Shown here in pieces: positions 1 through 5,482 of a DNA stretch of 5,482 nt. The notes below the pieces were generated by a model. The model did no database searches. It was not told the origin of the DNA and saw only the letters and a program-made list of their open reading frames with translations. The position numbers and the translations under genes are program-made. Each line of letters starts with the position of its first letter. The stretch's first letter is position 1. The stretch comes from Deltaproteobacteria bacterium RIFOXYA12_FULL_61_11 (GTDB taxonomy: Bacteria > Bdellovibrionota_F > JAHFAK01 > YA12-FULL-61-11), in NCBI GenBank assembly GCA_001799195.1, contig MGSU01000301.1:1-5482 (forward strand), read 5' to 3'.

Positions 1-64
1 CCAAGATCTTGAAAGTTCCACTGCACCGGGGTGAGGAACAAGCCATTTGGCCTTGGTGTCGCGA
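1..64. other. Non-coding end of window, downstream of the operon
   Basis: The 64 bases after the stop of the Cys-rich gene hold no gene I can support. An imperfect inverted repeat at 39-55 would form a 6-pair stem with one bulged G and a 4-base loop on the minus-strand transcript, but no U-run follows, so it is a poor intrinsic terminator. A perfect 10-base palindrome (CAAGATCTTG, 2-11) lies beside the window edge; it may be chance. Confidence 0.3.
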
Positions 65-1276
65 TCATGGACTTGCAGAATCAGCGGTCGTGTCCGTCCT
101 ATCACTTGTACCATCAATCACCACCTCGATCCGATACTCAAGCCTCATTTTTGCTCCCCCTATCGTGTCGGTGACCATTATTTGTACTTCTCCGGTGGAA
201 TCCTCCGGGGATGGTTCCCACGGATGTTGTTGTAAAAAGCCATCCCAAGAATGATAATCCTCGATCACTTCACCTGGTATCCATCGGAACAATCCCGTGG
301 TGGGATTGAGGTCCATACCTAGTTCGGCTCTTTCAAGGTCATAGGTCAAGGTGTTTGCCTCGCTCTGGATGGTCCCGAGATCGCAGCGATATTCCTCACC
401 CAGGCGAGCGGTCGTCGGGCAATCCAAGGCGCCGGCAACGATTTTCTCGCGAATGTCCGGATCTTGGTCGAGAGGACAGCCCTTGAACATGTTCTTGAAA
501 GTGTCGATGGAACACGATGACGTCATGGAAGACTCAACCACCGGTTCACCTTGCTCGTCAAAGAAAGGCTGCGCAGGTTTATACCGATCTGGAACGCAGT
601 TGTTACTGAAGGACCAACAAAATTCCTTCTCTTGGACGTACACGGGCTCACCGACACAATTGCGACCCTCGATGCATTCGATATATTTCCTGGTGATACA
701 TTCATCATGGATGGACAATCGTTTGCCAAAGACAGGTTCGCAGTTTTTGGCGGCAAAACAATGCTCCATGTCGAGCGAGGCACAGGTTCCACGAGGTTGC
801 TCCTCGGGTTGTTTCATTGAAGAGTGATGGTCGTTCATTCGCAGTTCGTTACAGTTATGATACCCAGATCCACAAGCGTGCGGATGCAGCGAAATCGGTA
901 AATAGGGCAGGGGTATTTCCTGGATCGTTGGTAATAGTGTCTTTGGATAATGTAAAGAGGAGTCCTGGTAATAGTCAACAAGATGGAAACAGGAGCCATC
1001 AAGCGAGGTCAATTCTGTTTGAAAAATACCTTCCGCCCCTATAACGCCTGGCAATGCCTGTCTTTCTTTCACTTTTTTATTTCGCATGTAAAACAGATGT
1101 TGCGCTGGTCCCAGGTCGTAACATGTATTCAGATGATCAAACTGCATGAGTTGTCCTTCTATGCTGTAACAATCGGGCTCGCAGTCATTGGAGGTAATCA
1201 TTTCATAGAGCGAGCAATTAGAGAACACAATGACTAAAAGAACCGCGCTGTAAAGGATGTATGCAGGTGGATACAT
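65..1276 (-). CDS. Cysteine-rich exported protein (possible lipoprotein) with C-terminal putative-Ig domain
   Basis: 403 residues, ATG at 1276-1274, stop TGA at 67-65. I chose this start because AAGGAG lies 13 bases upstream and the gene then begins 4 bases after the preceding stop. Residues 7-20 form a hydrophobic stretch ending at Cys21, like a lipoprotein signal peptide, but -3 to -1 is F-S-N rather than a standard lipobox and the n-region has no Lys or Arg. There are 19 cysteines; without Cys21, 18 remain, enough for nine disulfides. Residues 165-227 carry two similar segments, C-x5-C followed by EPV[FY] (Cys173/179 and Cys201/207). Residues about 285-388 resemble a putative-Ig (He_PIG) module: CPTTARLGEEY, LTYDL, GMDLNPTTGLFRW, VTD-x-IGGAK. 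A Thr/Ser/Asp tail ends the protein. No enzymatic motif is seen. It probably sits on the cell surface or in the periplasm; its function is unknown, and a role tied to the upstream peptidase is inferred from coupling only. Confidence 0.88.
   Translation of the reverse strand: MYPPAYILYSAVLLVIVFSNCSLYEMITSNDCEPDCYSIEGQLMQFDHLNTCYDLGPAQHLFYMRNKKVKERQALPGVIGAEGIFQTELTSLDGSCFHLVDYYQDSSLHYPKTLLPTIQEIPLPYLPISLHPHACGSGYHNCNELRMNDHHSSMKQPEEQPRGTCASLDMEHCFAAKNCEPVFGKRLSIHDECITRKYIECIEGRNCVGEPVYVQEKEFCWSFSNNCVPDRYKPAQPFFDEQGEPVVESSMTSSCSIDTFKNMFKGCPLDQDPDIREKIVAGALDCPTTARLGEEYRCDLGTIQSEANTLTYDLERAELGMDLNPTTGLFRWIPGEVIEDYHSWDGFLQQHPWEPSPEDSTGEVQIMVTDTIGGAKMRLEYRIEVVIDGTSDRTDTTADSASP
113..424 (-). other. 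Putative-Ig (He_PIG-like) domain in the Cys-rich protein
   Basis: Residues about 285-388 of the 403-residue protein. Pattern: P-x-x-A-x-x-G-x-x-Y, then LTYDLERAELGMDLNPTTG-LFRW-x-P, an insertion rich in Trp and acidic residues, then VQIMVTDTIGGAKMRLEYRI-EVV. This is the classic order of the domain, which is a non-enzymatic cadherin/Ig-like surface module. Cys286 and Cys298 near its start could form a local disulfide. Confidence 0.7.
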
Positions 1277-1280
1277 ACTT

Positions 1281-4200
1281 CTAGTAGTTCTCCTTATCTG
1301 TTGAAATAACAATATCATCGATCCAGCCATAGAATTGCGAATCCCAGGTGTGATTATCACCATCGTTGCCAAAGAAGATTTTCCCTGAAGTCAGGCCGGC
1401 GGTATCATTCAATACTTCCGTGTGATAAATGATAACATCATCGCGATAGACTCTATATTGTGAAATTGTGTGCGATGTATCCTGCCCAACTATCCGTTCA
1501 ACGGTTATTTTATGCCAATCGTCAAACGTGCCTAAATACTTACTATCAATTGGCTGATACCAAACACCATTGATATACATTGGATACATAGCACCACTAT
1601 ACTGAAGGGTCATCTGAAATGATGATGTTGAAATCATGAAAAGGACACTTGTACTTCGGTAAGTTCCATCGCCTTGCTTATTGAGAATTTCATCCGATTT
1701 GTACCAAAATGAAATGGAGAAAGAACGAGCAGCATTTAATACAGCACTATCCAACTCAAGCCAACTATGGCGAAGGCTTGGAAATTTTACGGATGAGTCT
1801 GTTGTAGTTGAGTTGCTACCATGACGAGTGTTCTGGCTGTCAAAAATAGTCCTTGTGAAGATCGCATCGTCATAGGGTGATGGTTTTATATCTGATATAG
1901 GCTGCTTAGAGGAGTTGTCGAATGTATACACCGCATAGACCTTTGTCTCCGGCTCAATGCCGGTACCAAAATACGTCGAGTACGATAGCTCTCCAACACC
2001 GTTCCTTCCTCTCGAATCGAGGAATGCGGCATAATAAACCAACATAGCGTTGTCACTCGCACAACTATTGCCATCTTTTTTATCAGCGGTGACGGAATAT
2101 CCATAAATATCCATGACAAGATGCTGACCACCTACCCCGGTCGCGAATACCCGCTCTTTGTTGTCATAGTATGAATGGCTTGTTTCGAGGTATTTCGCCT
2201 TCGTGCGAGAATAGAGCGAGAGATCGATATCATCAATAGCTTTCCCTTGCTGATGACGCCGATCATACCACCAGGCCACAGCTTTTGCCTCATTGATACT
2301 GTGCGGTAATTCACGCCCACCTGACAATCCAATAGACACGGTTTTACCCTGTTTGATGCAGGTACTGCCCAGTATCATTCGTGCGGCTTGTGACACCGAA
2401 CTGGTTTGGAAAAGACGCAGCTTCAAACGACCCGCACCCCATTCATTGTCGAAACCAGAGGTCAAATACCCCTCGCTACCAGACATCCTGTCACCCATGA
2501 GAAGGAGTGCAGCATAAAGATATCCAGGACTATCGATGATATCGGGGTTCTTGGTGTCTATTTTCTTATAGGCATTGATAAAATCGAGCGCAGCTCCTGC
2601 AACGACGGGCGCGGCGAAACTCGTACCGCAATGAGAGGGAGCCGGTATCCCATTCAACACGTTATCTTTTCCGAAAAGGAGCTTGCCTCCAGAATACCCG
2701 GTAATTGCATAGCCAGTGCAACCAGGTGCCACGAGATCGATGATGGTTCTCCCATGACCTTGACTCCAGAAATCCTCTCGTTTTTCAGGATCACGCGGAA
2801 TAATACCACCACGAGCGGAACAAGCCCCTTGTTTATACATGCACATCCGTTGTCCCAGTCGAAGAGAATTGGTAATAGAACCAGTAGAAGGTAGATATGC
2901 ATCAGGGTGTTTATTCGCAAAAGGATAAATGATTTTACCAGTGCTATCAGTGTAGGTATATTCAGGTACTCCACCCTGCCCCACAGCACCGACGGTGAAG
3001 ACACCTATTGCAGAACCTGGTGTACTGGACGTGCAACTTGTTGTATTAAAACTATTGTAATTATGCGGAATACTAATTGCGAGACCTCCAGACTCGAAAA
3101 AGGAATTGAAAGCCTTCGAGTTACTATCATCACCCAAACATGAATAGGCCCAGCCTGCTGAATGATTGACAATTTTCGGACGTGGTAACGAACGATCTGT
3201 CGTTTTAAAATTTTTTAGCATTTCAATGGCCTTGACTGTGTCAGAATCCTCAGGTGCTTGTATGAAGTAGCCTTCACCTTCAGGCGCCATACCTGAGAGT
3301 GCGGCGTTGGCGAAAGGTATGCCGACACGATTACCAGCTTGCCGATCTTCATAATCCCCGAAGAGAACACTCGCAACAGCAGTAGCATGACCGTAATCAG
3401 ACTGATTTCTTACCCCAGGACGAAGTGCAAAGGATGATACCTTGGCACATTTGCGATCCCAATACGTGTCACCATACCAAGTTGTCTTCTTCCTGTTTCG
3501 GCAATCATAGGCACCCAAGATGCGTGAATACGACGATGTAGAGTCATCCTTGAATCCCGGCACGGTCACATCAAAGGGGCCGGGCTCGATCACCGCAAAC
3601 ACAGTAGTTGGAGGATGGGTTTTCAGATTGCCGGCATAGCTACCATCGTAGCCTGCTGATATGTATTGTTGAAGCTGGGTCGCTGTGCGGATATGAGCGT
3701 TCGAGACCAGATTCGTACCCGCGGGCTGTGCCACGCGATCGCCTTGCTCGATACCTACCACGCCGGGATACTGGCGCAAGGCCTCGAGCTGTTGTCGCGA
3801 CACCGTGGCGAACAGACAGGGTTGAAATTCACAGGTCCCGGTCACCTCGCCGCCAAGACCTTCAAGGTACGTTCTGAGCGGCACAAGGGTCTGCTCGACC
3901 TCGTCAGCGAGGTCGAGGTTCAGCGCTGTAATGTAATTCTCTCGATCTTCGACGGTGCAAATCTCTTTCCTGGCGATGGCTCGTTCGACCAGCGTGCTCA
4001 GCCGTTCTCTCGGCAAGTCGACCAAGGAGACGATGACCTCGAAGAGCTGGTCTTCCGGACTGGTATTGATGAGTTGCGCGAATTCCTCGCTGATGATCGG
4101 CGGCGGATCATCGGGAATGATTTCTGGATTCATGGGGTCTTTCCCGGTGCCGGCATAGGAAGCAAGCAGTTCGGACGATGGTGTATGCTCGGTCTCCAAC

Positions 4201-5482
4201 TCGACCACACCGCTCGTCACCTGTATTCCCGGGTTCGGCGAATAGTAGAACTCCGTTTGGAGCGCATAGGTCTTCCCCTCTGGTGACTCTTGCCGCTCGA
4301 CGAAGGGCAGCAGGCCGTCGACCGGCTCGAGGTCGGCCAGGGGGTGGCGGATGGGGGTGAACTCGTCCGGGTTCTCGATGAGATAATCGACGTTGTCACC
4401 TATTCCATCGCCGTCTTTGTCCGCCCACTCGAAAGGATCCTCCGGGAAAGCATCCTCATCATCCGGTACACCATCCCCATCGTCGTCGAGGTCGGCGTTA
4501 TCGCCGCTGGCATCGCCGTCGGTGTCGAGCCATTCGGCGGGGTCATTCGGGAAGGCGTCCACGGCATCGGTGTAACCATCGCCATCGCTGTCGACCGGGT
4601 CCTGCTCGATGAACCGGGTCTCGAGGATGATGTCTCTGCGAACGTACAAGGTTTTGCCGCGATGCGATCCGGCAAGCTGCAGCGTGTAGCGCCCCGAAGG
4701 TGACAGGTCGCCGGAGGCATCGGTACCATCCCAAAGGACCTGGACAACCCGACCGGCCTCGAGCGTGGGGAAGGACCAGGAATTGACCGTGCCGCCGGAG
4801 CCATCCATCAAGGCGAGCGTGGCTGCGTCGGTCTGGACCAGAGTGTTTATTAGGATACGGACCTGGTTGGTCGTCCCTTCGGTGAGCTGGTAGCGCCTAG
4901 CCTCGGTGTGCAACGTGAGCAGTTCGCTCTGCTTGACCAGGGAGGAGGGTCCATCCCAGGAACACCAGTGTTCGGAAATAATCGGGTCACCGTTCTGGTC
5001 AAAATCGTCGATTCGCAGATAGCGGCGCTGGGTATGGAACCAGGATTCGATGAACATGGCCGGCTGATCATAGCTGCTCGGCCGGAGCGCAAGGTCGCCG
5101 TGAAACCAGCGGGCGCTGCAGTGGTCCTCGGTGCGTAGGATGCCGCCGAGGCCGTAGTGATTTCCGAACTGCACGATGCAGGCGATCTCGTGCCCGCAGC
5201 CTTCATTATAATAGGCCACGGTGCCGTCGGCATGGATGGTGCCGTGCAGGGAGTAGGGCACGTCGTTGAAGTTCAGCTCGCCCAGGGTGCCAAAGCTGCT
5301 GTCGGGACCTTGATAGAGGTAAAAATCCTCGGTCAGGCCGCAGGGGTAGTTCATGACCCCGAGGGTCGGGCATGACATCAGGATGCTACTGTCCGGGCCT
5401 TGCCACCACCAGCCGGTCAGGTCGTAGGCCACCACACCGAAGCTGGAAAACCCGTCGGTCGCCACGGTGAGGGTGTCGGCGC
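1281..5482 (-). CDS. Secreted multidomain subtilisin-like (S8) serine peptidase with TSP3 repeats and C-terminal LamG domain, 5'-partial
   Basis: The frame is open from the window edge to TAG at 1283-1281, giving 1399 visible residues (residue 1 = codon 5480-5478). No stop precedes the GTG at 5465, so the true start lies outside the window. Order of parts: Cys-containing region of no known family (1-210); FlgD-like Ig module (about 217-272); TSP3 repeats (297-365); linker; I9-like propeptide (about 477-585); S8 catalytic domain (about 623-1024); beta domain (about 1038-1155); LamG-like jellyroll (about 1180-1395). The family cleaves proteins after the propeptide is removed; substrate here is unknown. 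Cysteines in most segments and the calcium repeats argue for an extracellular or cell-surface location. Odd points: the catalytic Asp position is Glu, the propeptide sits deep inside the chain, and GC content falls sharply near 3720. The first residues (VATDGFSSFGVVAYD) look like the last strand of an upstream beta-sandwich domain. Protease family is secure; activity is uncertain. Confidence 0.93.
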   Translation of the reverse strand, partial: ADTLTVATDGFSSFGVVAYDLTGWWWQGPDSSILMSCPTLGVMNYPCGLTEDFYLYQGPDSSFGTLGELNFNDVPYSLHGTIHADGTVAYYNEGCGHEIACIVQFGNHYGLGGILRTEDHCSARWFHGDLALRPSSYDQPAMFIESWFHTQRRYLRIDDFDQNGDPIISEHWCSWDGPSSLVKQSELLTLHTEARRYQLTEGTTNQVRILINTLVQTDAATLALMDGSGGTVNSWSFPTLEAGRVVQVLWDGTDASGDLSPSGRYTLQLAGSHRGKTLYVRRDIILETRFIEQDPVDSDGDGYTDAVDAFPNDPAEWLDTDGDASGDNADLDDDGDGVPDDEDAFPEDPFEWADKDGDGIGDNVDYLIENPDEFTPIRHPLADLEPVDGLLPFVERQESPEGKTYALQTEFYYSPNPGIQVTSGVVELETEHTPSSELLASYAGTGKDPMNPEIIPDDPPPIISEEFAQLINTSPEDQLFEVIVSLVDLPRERLSTLVERAIARKEICTVEDRENYITALNLDLADEVEQTLVPLRTYLEGLGGEVTGTCEFQPCLFATVSRQQLEALRQYPGVVGIEQGDRVAQPAGTNLVSNAHIRTATQLQQYISAGYDGSYAGNLKTHPPTTVFAVIEPGPFDVTVPGFKDDSTSSYSRILGAYDCRNRKKTTWYGDTYWDRKCAKVSSFALRPGVRNQSDYGHATAVASVLFGDYEDRQAGNRVGIPFANAALSGMAPEGEGYFIQAPEDSDTVKAIEMLKNFKTTDRSLPRPKIVNHSAGWAYSCLGDDSNSKAFNSFFESGGLAISIPHNYNSFNTTSCTSSTPGSAIGVFTVGAVGQGGVPEYTYTDSTGKIIYPFANKHPDAYLPSTGSITNSLRLGQRMCMYKQGACSARGGIIPRDPEKREDFWSQGHGRTIIDLVAPGCTGYAITGYSGGKLLFGKDNVLNGIPAPSHCGTSFAAPVVAGAALDFINAYKKIDTKNPDIIDSPGYLYAALLLMGDRMSGSEGYLTSGFDNEWGAGRLKLRLFQTSSVSQAARMILGSTCIKQGKTVSIGLSGGRELPHSINEAKAVAWWYDRRHQQGKAIDDIDLSLYSRTKAKYLETSHSYYDNKERVFATGVGGQHLVMDIYGYSVTADKKDGNSCASDNAMLVYYAAFLDSRGRNGVGELSYSTYFGTGIEPETKVYAVYTFDNSSKQPISDIKPSPYDDAIFTRTIFDSQNTRHGSNSTTTDSSVKFPSLRHSWLELDSAVLNAARSFSISFWYKSDEILNKQGDGTYRSTSVLFMISTSSFQMTLQYSGAMYPMYINGVWYQPIDSKYLGTFDDWHKITVERIVGQDTSHTISQYRVYRDDVIIYHTEVLNDTAGLTSGKIFFGNDGDNHTWDSQFYGWIDDIVISTDKENY
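1290..1295 (-). promoter_or_regulatory. Shine-Dalgarno site for the Cys-rich protein gene
   Basis: On the minus strand AAGGAG is followed by 13 bases and then ATG at 1276. The site lies inside the codons Asp-Lys-Glu-Asn-Tyr-stop that end the peptidase gene, so ribosomes finishing that gene stop right beside the next start. This favours translational coupling and decides the start at 1276 over the in-frame ATGs at 1372 and 1318. I saw no comparable purine-rich site just before the ATG at 1318. The 13-base spacing is rather long. Confidence 0.65.
1296..1943 (-). other. LamG / concanavalin-A-like jellyroll domain
   Basis: Residues about 1180-1395, at the end of the peptidase protein. It shows VYAVYTFDNSS, then WLELDSAVL, FSISFWYKSDE, DDWHKITVERI, YRVYRDDVIIYH, KIFFGND and FYGWIDDIVIS, in the order typical of bacterial LamG-like (Laminin_G_3) jellyrolls. 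These usually bind glycans or other surface ligands, or act as adhesion tails. Here it may hold the protease on a target surface. Ligand not predictable. Confidence 0.85.
2016..2369 (-). other. Post-catalytic beta domain, KP-43-like
   Basis: Residues about 1038-1155. AVAWWYD followed by IDDIDLSLYS and then YYDNKERVF recall the 'LVWTD ... NDLDL ... NNVE' pattern of the beta-barrel that follows the catalytic domain in KP-43-type subtilisins. Two cysteines (1041 and 1140) could pair within it. Such domains stabilise the protease and may bind calcium. The match is by motif only. Confidence 0.55.
2409..3614 (-). other. S8 (subtilisin-like) catalytic domain
   Basis: Residues about 623-1024. Active-site positions by motif: VFAVIEPGPFD puts Glu632 (codon GAG, 3587-3585) where the Asp of 'VIDxG' belongs; DYGHATAVASV gives His698 (3389-3387); AISIPHNYN gives the oxyanion Asn807 (3062-3060); CGTSFAAPVVAG gives Ser954 (2621-2619). 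IVNHSAG matches the substrate-binding strand, and FDNEWGAGRL the usual closing GxG segment. Gaps of 66, 109 and 147 residues exceed those of subtilisin BPN' (32, 91, 66), so there are insertions, notably before Ser954. Eight cysteines fall in the domain, an even number consistent with disulfides. Confidence 0.9.
3726..4052 (-). other. Inhibitor_I9-like propeptide of the S8 peptidase
   Basis: Residues about 477-585. It starts with LFEVIVSLVDLP, has a charged helical middle, and ends FATVSRQQLEALRQYPGVVG-IEQ. That last part matches the usual end of subtilisin propeptides (two strands, an 'L..L...P.V..IE' helix and strand). In the family this domain folds the protease and blocks its active site until cleaved. 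Here it has three cysteines, one more segment than usual, and is preceded by at least 470 residues. Cleavage after it would separate the catalytic half from the whole N-terminal array, unless the parts stay associated. Confidence 0.7.
4386..4592 (-). repeat. Thrombospondin type 3 calcium-binding repeats (protein-level)
   Basis: Residues 297-365 of the peptidase protein form two units of about 35 residues. Each contains an Asp-rich DxDGDG loop, then DAFP-x-DP-x-EW, then a second D-x-DGD-x-x-GDN loop. In the first unit the second loop reads DTDGDASGDNAD, with Ala where Gly is usual. In this family the Asp side chains wrap calcium ions and form a stiff spacer. Here the spacer sits between the FlgD-like Ig module and the propeptide linker, so it would hold the protease away from the N-terminal region. 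The opposite strand gives a long spurious hydrophobic frame, as expected from such repeats. Confidence 0.92.
4665..4832 (-). other. FlgD-like Ig module within the peptidase protein
   Basis: Residues about 217-272. The segment AGRVVQVLWDGTDASGDLSP followed by SGRYTLQLAG matches the consensus of FlgD-type Ig modules (strand, WDGxDxxGxxLxxGxY, strand). These modules are common near the C-terminus of exported proteins and act as structural beta-sandwiches, not as enzymes. It directly precedes the TSP3 repeats. Confidence 0.7.
5295..5402 (-). repeat. Short internal duplication carrying QGPDSS
   Basis: QGPDSS occurs at residues 27-32 (5402-5385) and 57-62 (5312-5295) of the visible peptidase protein, exactly 30 residues apart, each after an aromatic residue (W or Y) and followed within a few residues by T-L-G. 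This suggests a small repeat unit in the unrecognised N-terminal part; more copies may lie upstream, outside the window. Confidence 0.5.

Noticed and set aside
39-55. Intrinsic terminator after the operon
   Set aside because: The stem is short with a bulge and is not followed by a run of T on the minus strand, so it is not convincing as a terminator.
65-1372. Longer version of the Cys-rich gene starting at ATG 1372 (or 1318)
   Set aside because: It would overlap the peptidase gene, whose frame clearly encodes the end of the LamG fold there. The ATG at 1276 has AAGGAG upstream and abuts the hydrophobic signal segment. One point in favour of 1318 is that it would add arginines to the n-region, but I see no good ribosome site for it.
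2406-2894. 162-codon plus-strand frame
   Set aside because: Antisense to the conserved Ser motif part of the S8 domain; no domain or ribosome site supports it.
1281-3720. Polymorphic-toxin reading, with the protease as toxin tip and the Cys-rich gene as immunity gene
   Set aside because: The GC drop and adjacent small gene are suggestive, but there is no delivery trunk, processing motif or immunity family visible, and the partner looks exported. Kept only as a hypothesis inside the findings.
3666-4286. 206-codon open frame on the plus strand
   Set aside because: It lies fully antisense to the propeptide and linker, has no recognisable domain, and long antisense frames are expected in GC-rich coding DNA.
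4290-4703. 137-codon plus-strand frame with hydrophobic, membrane-like segments
   Set aside because: It is the complement of Asp/Gly-rich TSP3 codons, which read backward as Val/Ile-rich sequence. It is an artefact of the repeat.
1281-5465. GTG at 5465 as the true start of the peptidase gene
   Set aside because: The frame is open to the window edge, the sequence before it (ADTLT) reads as part of a beta strand, and there is no signal peptide after the GTG. A 5'-partial gene is far more likely.

Overview
The window is almost entirely coding on the minus strand. It holds two genes read right to left: a very large secreted multidomain subtilisin-family (S8) protein whose 5' end lies outside the window (1281-5482), and, 4 bases after its stop, a 403-residue cysteine-rich extracytoplasmic protein (65-1276). 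Only positions 1-64 and 1277-1280 are non-coding. I see no RNA genes, insertion sequences, CRISPR arrays or origins.

Organism: a bacterium, most likely Gram-negative and with a large genome. Thrombospondin type 3 calcium repeats, a FlgD-like Ig module, a LamG jellyroll and a putative-Ig module all point to exported surface biology. This set is common in Myxococcota and other former Deltaproteobacteria, and also in marine Gammaproteobacteria and environmental lineages. The spacing of cysteines in the small gene reminds me of uncharacterised myxobacterial lipoproteins, but that is recollection and the phylum is not settled.

Layout in the direction of transcription: (a) 5482 to about 4835, GC-rich, Cys-containing exported sequence of no recognised family, with a duplicated QGPDSS motif; (b) about 4832-4665, FlgD-like Ig module; (c) 4592-4386, TSP3 calcium-binding repeats; (d) about 4052-3726, inhibitor_I9-like propeptide; (e) about 3614-2409, S8 catalytic domain with Glu at the usual Asp position and His, Asn and Ser retained; (f) about 2369-2016, beta domain like that following KP-43-type subtilisins; (g) about 1943-1296, LamG-like jellyroll; (h) 1276-65, the Cys-rich, Ig-ended partner protein.

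How they may work together: the genes look like a translationally coupled two-gene operon, with the second gene's AAGGAG ribosome site inside the last codons of the first. Both products appear to be exported, Cys-containing and built from adhesion-type modules, so a surface protease and its anchored partner, substrate or inhibitor is a reasonable but unproven reading. The clearest anomaly is a sharp drop in GC content at about 3720, inside one open frame and at the propeptide/peptidase boundary. It suggests that the catalytic half, perhaps with the downstream gene, has a different history from the N-terminal half.
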